The notes under the pieces are model-generated. The model was not told where the DNA came from. It did not search any database and saw only the letters and a list, made by a program, of their open reading frames with translations. A stretch of DNA of 64,000 nt from an uncultured Methylococcaceae bacterium (GTDB taxonomy: Bacteria; Pseudomonadota; Gammaproteobacteria; Methylococcales; Methylomonadaceae): the NCBI GenBank assembly GCA_913056195.1, contig CAJXMF010000004.1, forward strand, positions 33,090 through 97,089, given 5' to 3'. Shown here one piece after another: positions 1-9,188 of this stretch; position 1 is the first letter of the stretch, and every line of letters starts with the position of its first letter. Position numbers and translations under genes: made by a program.

Positions 1-267
1 GATTTGATAAATACAACCACTGCCGGCGGCCAACAACCGTTTCATGGCAAATTCCGGCGATGTCTGCAAAAACAAGCGGGGATTGTCCGGTGGATCATTA
101 AACCGGGTGCTGAAAAAATCCAGCTGCGGATCGGTTCCCGTCGCATGACATAGTAGCGGCGTTTCCACCTCCAGCACCGCGCGCTGCTGAAAAAACTGAC
201 GAACAGCTATCAACATCTCGGCACGTTCGTGCATCACATCTAATGCACAACGCGGCCGCCAATCCAT
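1..267 (-). CDS. epmA: EF-P--(R)-beta-lysine ligase EpmA (PoxA/GenX), N-terminal part only
   Basis: Reading the minus strand from an ATG at 267 gives 89 codons to the window edge ([19 protein letters not shown]...VETPLL...[13 protein letters not shown]). This is the start of a class II lysyl-tRNA synthetase-like protein without the tRNA-binding N-terminal domain, as in EpmA; motif 2-type sequence '[13 protein letters not shown]' is visible. EpmA attaches (R)-beta-lysine to the conserved lysine of EF-P. The start lies 9 bases after the efp stop, so it is probably co-transcribed with efp; epmB lies divergently on the other side. It is absent from the ORF track because it runs off the window. 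The C-terminal catalytic core is not visible here. Confidence 0.85.
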   Translation of the reverse strand, partial: MDWRPRCALDVMHERAEMLIAVRQFFQQRAVLEVETPLLCHATGTDPQLDFFSTRFNDPPDNPRLFLQTSPEFAMKRLLAAGSGCIYQI

Positions 268-276
268 GTGTTTCAA

Positions 277-846
277 TTACTCTTTAACGCGGGAGACATA
301 CTCGCCGCTGCGCGTATCCACCTTAATCACCTCACCCGTCTGCACAAACAACGGCACCCGAACGACTGCACCCGTTTCCAATGTGGCCGGTTTACCACCG
401 CCACCCGAGGTATCGCCTTTCAAGCCCGGATCGGTTTCAGTAATCGCCAGTTCGACAAAATTAGGTGGCGAAACGCTCAAAGGCGAATCATTCCATAGTG
501 TCACAACACACATATCCTGTTCTTTCAGCCATTGTTTGGCCTCGGCGACGGCATTAGCATCGGCCTGATATTGTTCAAAGGTATCCGGCACCATAAAATA
601 CCAGAACTCGCCATCGTTATAGAGATACTGCATATCGATTTCAACGACATCAGCCCCTTCTACCGTTTCACCCGACTTGAATGTTCGCTCAATCACCCGG
701 CCATTTTTTAAATTTCGAACCTTGACTCGATTAAATGCCTGACCTTTACCCGGTTTGACAAACTCGTTTTCAACAATCGAATATGGATCTGAATCCAGCA
801 TAATTTTCAGGCCGGCCTTGAATTCATTGGTGCTATATGTCGCCAT
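277..846 (-). CDS. efp: Elongation factor P
   Basis: EF-P relieves ribosome stalling at polyproline stretches. The protein from [12 protein letters not shown] is 189 aa, the normal family length; the longer ORF start at 882 adds 12 residues with no family counterpart. An AGGA sequence sits just before the ATG at 846. The KOW-like N-terminal domain carries the loop 'KPGKGQAF' with Lys34, the residue that EpmA/EpmB modify in this subfamily, followed by the two OB domains ending '[13 protein letters not shown]'. epmA follows 9 bases downstream and epmB is divergent, so substrate and both core modification enzymes are adjacent. Confidence 0.97.
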   Translation of the reverse strand: MATYSTNEFKAGLKIMLDSDPYSIVENEFVKPGKGQAFNRVKVRNLKNGRVIERTFKSGETVEGADVVEIDMQYLYNDGEFWYFMVPDTFEQYQADANAVAEAKQWLKEQDMCVVTLWNDSPLSVSPPNFVELAITETDPGLKGDTSGGGGKPATLETGAVVRVPLFVQTGEVIKVDTRSGEYVSRVKE

Positions 847-880
847 TTTTCCTCGCGTGAACAAACCATAAAGATAAAGC

Positions 881-908
881 ATTATAATGGATAGATTTCG
901 CTATTCAA
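881..908 (-). promoter_or_regulatory. Probable sigma-70 promoter for efp-epmA
   Basis: On the minus strand TTGAAT (903-908) and TATAAT (881-886) are separated by 16 bases, placing a start site about 30 bases ahead of the efp ATG. The -35 box lies inside the annotated 5' end of epmB, which is one reason to doubt the epmB start. Prediction from consensus only. Confidence 0.55.
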
Positions 909-1942
909 CTGCTTTGATCAGAAACAAACCCTTGAAAACCATCGACACACTTAATCCAACAGCTTCGGAGTCCTGGCAACAACAACTCAACCATGCGTTC
1001 AGCCAGGTTGATGCCCTCTGTCATTATTTGAATATTGACATGGACAGCTTGCCTGAACTACAAGCAAATGCCTCATTTCCTGTCAAGGTGCCGCGCTGCT
1101 TTGCCGATTGCATGGAGCCGGGCAATCCTGATGACCCACTGCTGAAACAAGTCCTTCCCTTGCAGGAAGAAAACATCGCGGTTGCCGGTTTTGTTAGCGA
1201 TCCGGTCGGCGACCTGGCCGCTATGGCTGAAGCCGGCCTCATTCATAAATACCAGGGCCGCGCTCTGCTGATCACGACAGCCGCCTGTGCCATACACTGC
1301 CGTTATTGTTTCCGGCGCAATTTTCCCTACATCGACAATCAAATCACCCCACAAAAACGACATCGCGCACTGGATTATATCGCTCATCATAGCGAACTTG
1401 AGGAAATCATCCTCAGCGGCGGCGACCCTTTACTGCTGAGCGACAACAAGCTGGAACAACTGCTTGAAAACCTGCAAAAGATCCCACACATCAAACGCAT
1501 TCGACTACACAGTCGCTTGCCCGTTGTCCTTCCCGCCCGTATCACGCCGCATTTAGTTCAGCTACTCGCCTCCGGCCCGCAAAAAACCATTCTGGTATTG
1601 CACGCCAACCATCCAAACGAACTCAGTGCACAGGTTGCCGTGGCCTGCCAACAACTTAAATCCAGGAACATTACCCTGCTCAACCAAAGTGTTCTGCTAA
1701 AAGGCGTCAATGATTGCGCCGATACACTCTACGCTTTAAGTGAAAGACTGTTTGAATGCGATATTCTGCCCTATTATCTGCATCAACTCGACCCGGCTCA
1801 AGGCACGGCCCACTTCGCCATCAGTGACTCGAAAGCGTTATCCCTATACCATCAAATACAATCCCGATTACCCGGCTATCTGGTGCCTAAACTGGTTCGC
1901 GAAATTGCAGGAGCCGCTTATAAAATACCTTTGATGCGTTAA
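887..1942 (+). CDS. epmB: EF-P beta-lysylation protein EpmB (lysine 2,3-aminomutase-like radical SAM)
   Basis: A radical SAM protein of the KamA family that converts (S)-alpha-lysine to (R)-beta-lysine for EF-P modification. The 4Fe-4S cluster motif is 'CAIHCRYC' (Cys134, Cys138, Cys141). PLP-binding and aminomutase sequences such as '[11 protein letters not shown]' and '[14 protein letters not shown]' follow. Length 351 aa is close to E. coli EpmB rather than the longer true KamA enzymes. Start uncertain: the ATG at 887 has no clear ribosome-binding site and the family-like sequence begins at '[14 protein letters not shown]', so an internal TTG near 932 is possible. Divergent from efp-epmA with a gap of only 40 bases. 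Confidence 0.92.
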   Translation: MDRFRYSTALIRNKPLKTIDTLNPTASESWQQQLNHAFSQVDALCHYLNIDMDSLPELQANASFPVKVPRCFADCMEPGNPDDPLLKQVLPLQEENIAVAGFVSDPVGDLAAMAEAGLIHKYQGRALLITTAACAIHCRYCFRRNFPYIDNQITPQKRHRALDYIAHHSELEEIILSGGDPLLLSDNKLEQLLENLQKIPHIKRIRLHSRLPVVLPARITPHLVQLLASGPQKTILVLHANHPNELSAQVAVACQQLKSRNITLLNQSVLLKGVNDCADTLYALSERLFECDILPYYLHQLDPAQGTAHFAISDSKALSLYHQIQSRLPGYLVPKLVREIAGAAYKIPLMR

Positions 1943-1965
1943 CGGGATATTCCAATTGTAATGAC

Positions 1966-1994
1966 TTGCCTATATCCCCCATACCTTATATTAT
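1966..1994 (+). promoter_or_regulatory. Possible sigma-70 promoter for the carbonic anhydrase gene
   Basis: TTGCCT (1966-1971) and TATTAT (1989-1994) with a 17-base spacer, about 90 bases upstream of the ATG at 2083. The -35 is imperfect. It lies in the 140-base gap after epmB. Confidence 0.45.
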
Positions 1995-2082
1995 AGAACG
2001 GTTACTATCTCCCAAAAATGAATGATATCCTTTCACGGTTATCAATTTCTAACAACAAGTAACATTCCAAAAGGAAACTACG

Positions 2083-2661
2083 ATGTCAAAAATCTTAGAC
2101 GAAATTCTGCTTGCCAACCGCGAATATGCCAGCACCTTTGACAAGGCTGATTTGCCGATGCCTCCAGGCCGGCATTTTGCCATCCTGACCTGCATGGACG
2201 CTCGCCTCGATCCGGCTAAATATGCGGGATTATCAGAAGGCGACGCACACGTCATCCGCAATGCTGGCGGCCGCGCCAGTGATGACGCCATCCGCTCACT
2301 TGTAATTTCATATAAACTGCTGGGTACCCGCGAATGGTTCGTGATTCACCATACCGATTGCGGCATGCAAACATTTACCGATAACGTTATGGAAGACTTG
2401 TTAAGTAAAAGTTTGAAAGCAGCCAGCATTGATGCCAATGGCTGGCATGATTGCTGCGAAGGCCCAGGCTCTGCGGATGGCAAATACATCAAGTGGCTGA
2501 CCATTAAAGACCAGCCCACAAGCGTAACCGAGGACGTCATTCGAATCAAATCACATCCTCTCGTTCCAAGCGACATTCCTGTTTACGGCTATATCTACGA
2601 TGTTAAATCCGGCAGTCTGATCGAAGTCCCTGAAGCGACAGAAGCGGGCAAAGTTCAGTAA
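2083..2661 (+). CDS. Beta-class carbonic anhydrase
   Basis: Interconverts CO2 and bicarbonate with a zinc centre. The sequence shows the beta-CA signature 'CMDARLD', with zinc ligand Cys37 and the Asp39/Arg41 dyad, and the second ligand pair His90 and Cys93 in 'HHTDCGM'. At 192 aa it is a short, Cab-like beta enzyme. A GGAAA-type ribosome-binding site precedes the ATG. It stands alone between epmB and a terminator. Bicarbonate supply for carbamoyl phosphate synthase and other carboxylations is a plausible but unproven role; carAB lies 7-11 kb away. Confidence 0.93.
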   Translation: MSKILDEILLANREYASTFDKADLPMPPGRHFAILTCMDARLDPAKYAGLSEGDAHVIRNAGGRASDDAIRSLVISYKLLGTREWFVIHHTDCGMQTFTDNVMEDLLSKSLKAASIDANGWHDCCEGPGSADGKYIKWLTIKDQPTSVTEDVIRIKSHPLVPSDIPVYGYIYDVKSGSLIEVPEATEAGKVQ

Positions 2662-2674
2662 CTATCGGACCCAT

Positions 2675-2705
2675 AACCACCGGCGTCATGCTTGGGCCGG
2701 TGGTT
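2675..2705. terminator. Hairpin after carbonic anhydrase gene
   Basis: Perfect 10-bp inverted repeat AACCACCGGC / GCCGGTGGTT with an 11-base loop, starting 14 bases after the stop codon. Followed by 'TTTCTG' only, so a weak terminator or a stabilising hairpin. Confidence 0.6.
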
Positions 2706-2720
2706 TTCTGATAAACAATA

Positions 2721-2755
2721 AAAAAGCCGCCAGGTTTAAAACTGGCGGCTTTTTT
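2721..2755. terminator. Bidirectional Rho-independent terminator
   Basis: GCCGCCAG / CTGGCGGC stem with an 8-base loop flanked by A5 on the left and T6 on the right, so it can serve the carbonic anhydrase gene on the plus strand and the secG/tRNA-Leu transcript on the minus strand. Confidence 0.9.
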
Positions 2756-2762
2756 ATTTTTT

Positions 2763-2847
2763 TGGTGCCGATGGCCGGACTTGAACCGGCACGACCGAAG
2801 TCACCACCCCCTCAAGATGGCGTGTCTACCAATTTCACCACATCGGC
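2763..2847 (-). tRNA. tRNA-Leu (anticodon GAG)
   Basis: The minus strand reads as a complete 85-nt class II tRNA with a genomically encoded CCA end. Acceptor GCCGATG pairs with CATCGGC; the anticodon stem CCATC/GGTGG encloses loop TTGAGGG, giving anticodon GAG. A long variable arm (TGGTGACTTCGGTCG region) and a T-loop GTTCAAGTC are present. It lies 8 bases downstream of secG, the conserved position of tRNA-Leu(GAG) in gammaproteobacteria, and is probably processed from the tpiA-secG transcript. Confidence 0.97.
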
Positions 2848-2855
2848 TTATTTGA

Positions 2856-3326
2856 TTATTTTTTTGCGTCGTCAGCTGGGTTTACAACGGCATCCTCAGC
2901 TTTCTGCGCAGTGCTACCCGCGTCTTTGACGTTCGGCGCGACTACTTTTTCACTTGCTTTTTTAGCCGCATCTGTTACAGCTGGCACCTCTTCTGTTGTT
3001 GCTGCCGCAGCCGTTGAACCAGAGCTTTCAGGAACATCGCTGGACAAAGGCACATCAGAAATTTCGGGCGTTTCCATAATATCGGTCGTTTGACCGGTAT
3101 TACCCGCTATAAAAGCCAAACCCAAACTCGTCATAAAAAACAATGCTGCAAGTATAGCTGTGGTTCTGGATAGAAAAGATGCTGCACCTTGCGCACCAAA
3201 AACAGAACCTGACGATCCGCTACCAAAAGCCGCGCCGGCATCCGCCCCTTTTCCATGCTGCATTAAAACCAGCCCGATAACACTCAAGCCCAGTAACACA
3301 TGGACAACGATAATAACCTGATACAT
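2856..3326 (-). CDS. secG: Preprotein translocase subunit SecG
   Basis: Small inner-membrane component of the SecYEG channel. Two membrane segments are visible (residues about 3-21 and 55-75) separated by the conserved glycine-rich loop '[21 protein letters not shown]'. The last 75 residues are a low-complexity Ala/Glu/Val/Lys-rich tail, longer than in E. coli SecG (110 aa). It follows tpiA by 16 bases and precedes tRNA-Leu, the conserved arrangement. Confidence 0.95.
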   Translation of the reverse strand: MYQVIIVVHVLLGLSVIGLVLMQHGKGADAGAAFGSGSSGSVFGAQGAASFLSRTTAILAALFFMTSLGLAFIAGNTGQTTDIMETPEISDVPLSSDVPESSGSTAAAATTEEVPAVTDAAKKASEKVVAPNVKDAGSTAQKAEDAVVNPADDAKK

Positions 3327-3342
3327 ATTTCCCTACTACTTG

Positions 3343-4089
3343 TTAAACTGAGCGATAAATGCTCAAGAATGATTCGGCATCTAATGATGCGCCACCAATC
3401 AACCCGCCATCAATGTCGTTCATAGACAAAAGCTCTCCGGCATTTTCGGGCTTCATGCTGCCACCATAAAGAATTTGTACATTTTTAGCGACGTCCGCAT
3501 TTTGTTTGGCCAAGCCTTCACGAATGTATTGGTGAACTTCTTGTGCCTGTTCTGCAGTCGCCGTTTTACCGGTACCAATCGCCCACACGGGTTCGTAAGC
3601 AATGACCGCATTCGCCAAGGCGTCCACTCCGGCCGCCTCAATGACGACGCCGAGCTGCTGATCAATGACCGAAAAGGTTTTATCCTGTTCGCGTTCTTCC
3701 AAAGTTTCGCCAATACACAAAACCGGCGTCACGCCTTGTTTTTGCGCCTGACAAAAGCGTGCCGCCACGGACGCATCGGTATCGCCATAATAAGTACGAC
3801 GTTCTGAGTGACCCACCAGCGCATAAGTGCACCCGCAATCTTTCAGCATGGTTGCTGAAATTTCACCCGTATAAGCCCCTTTTTCCTGATCGGCGACATT
3901 CTGTGCACCCAGCGCCACAGGAGTTGACTCAATGATACTAAGAACATCAGACAGATAAACAAAAGGAACACAAACGGCTATCCCCTGATCCCCCGCATCC
4001 AGGCCAGCAACAATCGCTTTTGCAAGCGCTTGACTTTCCGCGCGAGTCCCATTCATTTTCCAGTTTCCCATGATCAAAGTTTGACGCAT
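3343..4089 (-). CDS. tpiA: Triosephosphate isomerase
   Basis: Interconverts glyceraldehyde 3-phosphate and dihydroxyacetone phosphate. Family motifs present: 'NWKMNG' with the active-site Lys near the start, catalytic His in 'VGHSERR', catalytic Glu in 'AYEPVWAIGTGKTA', and phosphate-binding 'LYGGSMKPENA' and 'GGLIGGASL'. The start at 4089 (MRQTLIMGNWK, 248 aa) is preferred over the upstream GTG at 4092 because GGAG lies 7 bases before the ATG. In a RuMP-pathway methylotroph the enzyme would also join C1 assimilation to central metabolism (inference). Confidence 0.97.
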   Translation of the reverse strand: MRQTLIMGNWKMNGTRAESQALAKAIVAGLDAGDQGIAVCVPFVYLSDVLSIIESTPVALGAQNVADQEKGAYTGEISATMLKDCGCTYALVGHSERRTYYGDTDASVAARFCQAQKQGVTPVLCIGETLEEREQDKTFSVIDQQLGVVIEAAGVDALANAVIAYEPVWAIGTGKTATAEQAQEVHQYIREGLAKQNADVAKNVQILYGGSMKPENAGELLSMNDIDGGLIGGASLDAESFLSIYRSV

Positions 4090-4145
4090 CACTCAACTCC
4101 AGGACAATATAAAACCCGCTATATTAAAGGGAATGGAACTGTTTT

Positions 4146-5492
4146 TCAAGCAGTGATTGCATTCCTGACATCTTCAGCCAGCTGATGAGCATATTTTACA
4201 ACCTCATCGGCATTGACACCTTCGACCATCACCCGAATCAGCGGTTCGGTTCCGGACGCGCGTAATAATACCCGTCCATTGTCGCCCAGTTTCTTTTCAA
4301 CCGCAGCAACAGCCTTTTTAATGCTATCAAACTTATTGATATCGACTTTTTTGGCGACACGGACATTAACCAGCTCCATCGGATATTTTTGCATCCCGGA
4401 TTTCAATTCTGCCAGGCTCTTTCCGCTCACTTGCATTTCAGACAATACTTGTAATGCCGCAACAATGCCGTCACCGGTTGTCGTTCTGTCCAGGCAAATA
4501 ATATGCCCTGAACCTTCGCCACCTAAAACACCGTTTTCCTTGAGTAACATTTCCATGACATAGCGGTCACCGACATTGGCGCGCATCAACGTTATCCCTT
4601 CAGCCTTTAAGGCATGCTCCATCCCCAGATTTGTCATCAACGTGCCGACAACAGGCCCTGTTAACTGTCCGGCTTTCAAGCGTGATTTCGCGATGATATA
4701 AATCAGCTCATCGCCATCGACAACCTCACCCTGATGATCGACCATAATCAGACGGTCACCATCACCATCCAAGGCAATACCCAAATCCGCACGGTATTCC
4801 TTGACTTTTTCGACCAGCGCTTGCGTATTCGTCGCGCCACAATCTTCATTGATATTCAACCCATCCGGATTGACGCCAATGGAAACGACTTCGGCCCCAA
4901 TTTCCCTGAACACATGCGGTGCAATATGATACGTCGCGCCATTGGCGCAATCGACCACGATACGCATGCCGCTAAAGTCGAGTTTTAAGGGTACGGTTGA
5001 TTTACAAAACTCGATATAACGACCGGCCGCATCACTGACCCGTTGCACTTTACCTAATTGAGATGAGTCCACCGTGGTCATGTCTGAATCGATATAGCGT
5101 TCTATTTGATATTCCAGTTCATCAGGCAGCTTGGTACCTTCGACCGAAAAAAACTTGATGCCGTTGTCAAAATAAGGATTATGCGAGGCGCTGATTACGA
5201 TTCCGGCACGCGCCCGTAATGTCCGGGTCAAATACGCAATACCCGGGGTCGGCATGGGGCCAAGCATTTTTGCATCGACACCGGCGGCCGACAGCCCGGC
5301 TTCCAGTGCGGATTCAAACATATAACCTGAAATACGGGTATCTTTGCCGACCAGAATAAAACCACGCCCTTCCTTGGCAAAGACCCGGCCGACTGCCCAA
5401 CCCAGTTTCAATACAAAATCGGCCGTGATTGGATAATCGCCAACCTTTCCTCGAATCCCATCGGTACCAAAATATTTTTTATTTGTGCTCAT
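4146..5492 (-). CDS. glmM: Phosphoglucosamine mutase
   Basis: Converts glucosamine 6-phosphate to glucosamine 1-phosphate for UDP-GlcNAc, peptidoglycan and lipid A. The alpha-D-phosphohexomutase layout is complete: N-terminal 'YFGTDGIRG', the phosphoserine loop '[17 protein letters not shown]' near residue 103, metal-binding '[13 protein letters not shown]', the sugar-binding loop '[10 protein letters not shown]', and C-terminal phosphate-binding '[14 protein letters not shown]'. 448 aa is the standard length. It lies directly downstream of ftsH after a terminator; folP, which usually separates the two genes, is not here. Confidence 0.97.
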   Translation of the reverse strand: MSTNKKYFGTDGIRGKVGDYPITADFVLKLGWAVGRVFAKEGRGFILVGKDTRISGYMFESALEAGLSAAGVDAKMLGPMPTPGIAYLTRTLRARAGIVISASHNPYFDNGIKFFSVEGTKLPDELEYQIERYIDSDMTTVDSSQLGKVQRVSDAAGRYIEFCKSTVPLKLDFSGMRIVVDCANGATYHIAPHVFREIGAEVVSIGVNPDGLNINEDCGATNTQALVEKVKEYRADLGIALDGDGDRLIMVDHQGEVVDGDELIYIIAKSRLKAGQLTGPVVGTLMTNLGMEHALKAEGITLMRANVGDRYVMEMLLKENGVLGGEGSGHIICLDRTTTGDGIVAALQVLSEMQVSGKSLAELKSGMQKYPMELVNVRVAKKVDINKFDSIKKAVAAVEKKLGDNGRVLLRASGTEPLIRVMVEGVNADEVVKYAHQLAEDVRNAITA

Positions 5493-5521
5493 ATTTCTGT
5501 TTGCCGTTGCTATGTATACTC

Positions 5522-5550
5522 AAAAAAAAAGAGGCGGTAAAGCCTCTTTT
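5522..5550 (-). terminator. Rho-independent terminator of ftsH
   Basis: Read on the minus strand: AAAGAGGC, short loop, GCCTCTTT followed by a run of T. It lies 14 bases past the ftsH stop, before glmM, so glmM probably has its own promoter or depends on read-through. Confidence 0.85.
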
Positions 5551-5563
5551 AGTGTAGTCCGTT

Positions 5564-7483
5564 TTACGATTTCTGCCCGGCCGCATCACCTGACGGCGAC
5601 TCTTTTTCATCTGACTTCGCACCCACACGACCACCTTTAGATGCCGAATCATCATCCCAGTCTTCCGGCTTTCTGATCGGGCGTCGGTTTATCGCATCAT
5701 CAATCTGATCTTTATCGATCGTTTCATACTTAATCAACGCTTCCGCCATGGCATGCAGAATATCCACATTTTCCTTGAGGATTTTATCGGCGCGATCGTA
5801 ATTGCGGTCAATAATGGCGCGCACTTCTTCATCGATCAAATGCGCGGTATCTTCGGCCACGGTTTTATGCTGTGTCACCGAGCGCCCCAGAAAAACCTCG
5901 CCTTCTTCTTCACTATACGTCAAAGGCCCGAGCCGTTGCGAAAGCCCCCATTTTGTCACCATATTACGGGCAATTTCAGTTGCACGCTCGATGTCATTTG
6001 ATGCACCGGTAGACACTTCCTCCCAGCCAAAAATCAATTCTTCGGCAATACGACCGCCATACAGACTGGAAATCTTACTGTCGAGTTTGCGCTTGCTCAT
6101 GCTATATTCATCATGCTCGGGAAGAAACATCGTCACACCCAATGCACGCCCCCTCGGCATGATACTGACTTTATAGACCGGATCATGCTCCGGCACCATT
6201 TTTCCGACGATGGCATGGCCGGCTTCATGATACGCCGTCATTTTCTTTTCTTTTTCAGTCATCACCATAGAGCGGCGCTCCGCCCCCATGATGAGCTTGT
6301 CTTTGGCCATTTCCAAATCCGCCATCGTCACCAGCTTTTTGCTCAGTCGCGCGGCCTGCAAGGCGGCCTCATTGACCAGGTTAGCCAGATCAGCTCCTGA
6401 AAACCCCGGCGTACCTTGAGCAATATATTTGACCTCCACATCATCGGCAGTCGGCACTTTACGCAAATGAACCTTCAGGATTTGTTCACGCCCTTTGACA
6501 TCCGGCAAGCCAACGACCACCTGCCGGTCGAAACGTCCAGGACGCAATAAGGCTTTATCCAATACATCAGCGCGGTTGGTTGCGGCAATAACAATAATGC
6601 CTTCATTGCCTTCAAAACCATCCATTTCGACTAACAGCTGATTCAAGGTTTGTTCGCGCTCATCATTACCGCCCCCTAAACCGGCGCCCCGAGAACGCCC
6701 TACAGCATCGATCTCATCGATAAAGATAATACAAGGGGCATGTTTTTTAGCTTCTTCAAATAAATCCCTGACCCGAGATGCACCGACGCCGACAAACATT
6801 TCCACAAAGTCAGAACCTGAAATGGTAAAAAACGGTACTTTTGCTTCACCGGCAATTGCACGTGCCAACAGGGTTTTACCCGTTCCTGGCGGCCCAACCA
6901 TCAACGCACCTTTTGGCACCCGACCACCCAGCTTCTGATACTTGGCGGGGTCTTTCAAAAAATCCACCATCTCAGCCACTTCTTCTTTGGCCTCATCACA
7001 GCCGGCAACATCATCAAAGGTCACTTTGTTTTGTTTCGGATCAATCATTCTGGCCTTGTTCTTGCCAAAACCCAACGCGCCACCTCGACCTCCGGCACCA
7101 CCTTGCATTTGCCGCATAAAAAACACCCATACGGCAATCAACAGCAAGATTGGCCCAAACGAGATAAACATCTGCATGAGAAAAGAAGGCTCTTCCGGCG
7201 GTTTGGCCTTAATATCCACACCATCGGCAATTAAATCATCCACCAGGTGAATATCATTCGGTGCATAACTTTTAAACAGTTGTCCGCTGCGCATTTTGCC
7301 GATGATTTTGTGATCCTCAATAACCACCTCCTGAACCTGACCGGCTTTGGCAGCATCCAGAAACTGGCTATAGGACAGGTTTTCCGCGGTCTGAAGCCCC
7401 CTGGGGCCAAAATTGTTGAAAACAGACATCAATACGATGGCGATGATGACCCACAACACCAGATTTTTAAACATATCGTTCAA
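5564..7483 (-). CDS. ftsH: ATP-dependent zinc metalloprotease FtsH
   Basis: Membrane-anchored AAA+ protease that degrades unassembled membrane proteins and regulators such as LpxC. Order: N-terminal membrane helix, periplasmic domain, second helix '[15 protein letters not shown]', Walker A 'GPPGTGKT', Walker B '[11 protein letters not shown]', second region of homology '[20 protein letters not shown]', and zinc site 'HEAGH'. A TTG at 7483 is chosen as start: GGAG lies 8 bases before it, and the protein then begins (M)[10 protein letters not shown], as Pseudomonas FtsH does. The ATG at 7474 has no nearby ribosome-binding site and the GTG at 7492 is too close to the GGAG. Confidence 0.95.
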   Translation of the reverse strand: MNDMFKNLVLWVIIAIVLMSVFNNFGPRGLQTAENLSYSQFLDAAKAGQVQEVVIEDHKIIGKMRSGQLFKSYAPNDIHLVDDLIADGVDIKAKPPEEPSFLMQMFISFGPILLLIAVWVFFMRQMQGGAGGRGGALGFGKNKARMIDPKQNKVTFDDVAGCDEAKEEVAEMVDFLKDPAKYQKLGGRVPKGALMVGPPGTGKTLLARAIAGEAKVPFFTISGSDFVEMFVGVGASRVRDLFEEAKKHAPCIIFIDEIDAVGRSRGAGLGGGNDEREQTLNQLLVEMDGFEGNEGIIVIAATNRADVLDKALLRPGRFDRQVVVGLPDVKGREQILKVHLRKVPTADDVEVKYIAQGTPGFSGADLANLVNEAALQAARLSKKLVTMADLEMAKDKLIMGAERRSMVMTEKEKKMTAYHEAGHAIVGKMVPEHDPVYKVSIMPRGRALGVTMFLPEHDEYSMSKRKLDSKISSLYGGRIAEELIFGWEEVSTGASNDIERATEIARNMVTKWGLSQRLGPLTYSEEEGEVFLGRSVTQHKTVAEDTAHLIDEEVRAIIDRNYDRADKILKENVDILHAMAEALIKYETIDKDQIDDAINRRPIRKPEDWDDDSASKGGRVGAKSDEKESPSGDAAGQKS

Positions 7484-7587
7484 ATTACACACTCCAGACT
7501 GATTCGTCTCGAAAAATTAAGAATTAATTGTAACAAGGATTAACCTGAGGATTTACTGCAAAATATTGTGCAACCCATGAAACCACG

Positions 7588-8214
7588 CTAAGTCGGCCTT
7601 TTAAAACCCTTTGCCAGGATATAAACTTCATTACTCCTGGCTCGCGAGGCTTTGGGTTTTCGGATAACCACCGATGAAAAACTCGCCTTCACTTGCCGGT
7701 GATATTCATCGAAACCTGCTCCCTGAAACATCTTGATTAAAAATATCCCCTCCTGGCATAACAGGGTATTAGCCGCATCAAGCGCCAACTCGCCCAGATA
7801 AATGGCACGCGGCAAATCAACCGCCTTGTTGCCACTCAGATTCGGTGCCATATCGGATAATAAAAGATGCACCGGAGCGCCGGCCAAAACCGTGTACAGC
7901 TGTTCCAACACCTCATCCTCCCGAAAATCGCCCTGAATAAAATCGACACCGGTAATCGGCTCGATAGGCAACAAATCCAGGCCGATGACTTTATTTTTTT
8001 TACTGACTATTTTTCTGACGTATTCAGTCCAGCCACCGGGCGCTGCACCGAGATCGACAACATTCATATCAGGTCGAATAATCTTGTCTTTGTCCTGAAT
8101 TTCCATCAGTTTAAAAACTGCTCGGGAGCGCAAGCCCATCGCCTGGGCTTTTTTGACATATTCATCCTGAAAATGCTCTTGCATCCATTGATTACTGCTT
8201 TTACTTCTCGCCAT
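7588..8214 (-). CDS. rlmE: 23S rRNA (uridine-2552-2'-O)-methyltransferase RlmE (FtsJ/RrmJ)
   Basis: SAM-dependent Rossmann methyltransferase for U2552 of 23S rRNA. Motifs: catalytic Lys in 'SRAVFKLMEI', SAM-binding 'VVDLGAAPGGWTEYV', Asp in 'LLLSDMAPNLSG', Lys in 'FLIKMFQGAGFDEY', and the closing 'SNEVYILAKGFK' with the catalytic Glu, so the K-D-K-E tetrad is intact. 208 aa is normal. It lies upstream of ftsH and divergent from yhbY across 83 bases, the conserved arrangement. Confidence 0.97.
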   Translation of the reverse strand: MARSKSSNQWMQEHFQDEYVKKAQAMGLRSRAVFKLMEIQDKDKIIRPDMNVVDLGAAPGGWTEYVRKIVSKKNKVIGLDLLPIEPITGVDFIQGDFREDEVLEQLYTVLAGAPVHLLLSDMAPNLSGNKAVDLPRAIYLGELALDAANTLLCQEGIFLIKMFQGAGFDEYHRQVKASFSSVVIRKPKASRARSNEVYILAKGFKRPT

Positions 8215-8297
8215 ATTGTTGGGTAGTGTAGAATTAGGTCTTCTTATACGCTATGCCATTCTGCATAGGAAACGTACCTAACGACTAAAGGTTAACT

Positions 8298-8564
8298 GTG
8301 AACGCTGCTGAAAAAAAGAAACTAAAATCTCAGGCCCATGCCTTAAAACCCGTTGTCACAATTGGTCAATTGGGATTAACGGAAGCGGTTATCAAAGAAA
8401 CAGATATCGCACTCAACGCCCATGAGCTGATTAAGATTAAAATCCGAGCCAACAAGGAACAACGCCTTGAAATTCAACATCAGCTTTGCCAGGAAACACA
8501 TGCAGAGCCTGTTCAGATGATCGGACAAATTGCTGTTATTTATAGAAAAAACCTGGATAAATAA
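8298..8564 (+). CDS. yhbY: Ribosome assembly RNA-binding protein YhbY (CRM domain)
   Basis: An 88-aa single CRM-domain protein that binds pre-50S particles. The typical pattern 'LKPVVTIGQLGLTEAVIKETDIALNAHELIKIKI' with the GxxG-like 'IGQLGLT' is present. The start is GTG at 8298 with AAAGG upstream. Divergent from rlmE and convergent with greA. Confidence 0.93.
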   Translation: MNAAEKKKLKSQAHALKPVVTIGQLGLTEAVIKETDIALNAHELIKIKIRANKEQRLEIQHQLCQETHAEPVQMIGQIAVIYRKNLDK

Positions 8565-8572
8565 AACAACGT

Positions 8573-8606
8573 CGGTTAAGCCACAGTAAAACCAGCGGCT
8601 TAACCG
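8573..8606. terminator. Hairpin between convergent yhbY and greA
   Basis: Perfect 10-bp stem CGGTTAAGCC / GGCTTAACCG with a 14-base loop, 9 bases after the yhbY stop. There is no T-run on either side, so its strength as an intrinsic terminator is doubtful, though its position between converging genes fits. Confidence 0.5.
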
Positions 8607-8621
8607 TAAGCCCCCAATCGT

Positions 8622-9098
8622 CTAAATATATTCTATTTTGATAATTTCGTATTCTTTCTCACCACCCGGGGCCTTAACCGTCACCACATCTTCAACTTCC
8701 TTGCCAATCAACGCCCTGGCAATCGGTGAGCCGATCGAAATACGCCCAGCCTTGATATCGGCTTCATCTTCACCCACGATTTGATAAGTCACCGTTTTTT
8801 CGTCATCTATATCTTCAATCGTTACCGTTGAGCCAAAAACAACCTTGCCTTTGGCATCCATTTGCGTCACATCGATAATTGTGGCATTGGCCAACTTGCC
8901 TTCTATTTCGGCAATACGGCCTTCCGCAAAACTCTGTTGTTCCCGTGCGGCATGGTATTCGGCGTTTTCTTTCAAATCACCGTGTTCCCGCGCTTCGGCT
9001 ATCGCCGCAATAATGCGCGGACGAATGACTGTTTTTAGTTCTTCCAGTTCTTCACGCAATTTATTTGCGCCCGTAACCGTTAAAGGAAATTTTTGCAT
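8622..9098 (-). CDS. greA: Transcription elongation factor GreA
   Basis: Rescues backtracked RNA polymerase by stimulating transcript cleavage. [22 protein letters not shown] begins the N-terminal antiparallel coiled coil; '[22 protein letters not shown]' holds the acidic tip residues; the C-terminal FKBP-like domain includes '[19 protein letters not shown]'. Starting at 9098 gives the standard 158 aa; the ORF-track start at 9110 adds four extra residues. It follows carB as in Pseudomonas. Confidence 0.97.
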   Translation of the reverse strand: MQKFPLTVTGANKLREELEELKTVIRPRIIAAIAEAREHGDLKENAEYHAAREQQSFAEGRIAEIEGKLANATIIDVTQMDAKGKVVFGSTVTIEDIDDEKTVTYQIVGEDEADIKAGRISIGSPIARALIGKEVEDVVTVKAPGGEKEYEIIKIEYI

Positions 9099-9188
9099 AA
9101 ACCACTCCATCTCATAGCCACCGCCATCCTGTTGATGCGGTGTTTTAAAAACTTTACAAAGGTCTTGTCAAAAACAAAACCGCTTTCA

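Noticed and set aside
2083-2661. Carbonic anhydrase as a carboxysome gene
   Set aside because: No carboxysome shell or RuBisCO genes in the window; the enzyme is a short stand-alone beta type.
6700-7250. Overlapping plus-strand ORFs inside ftsH
   Set aside because: Shadows of the conserved ftsH frame with no ribosome-binding sites or family similarity.
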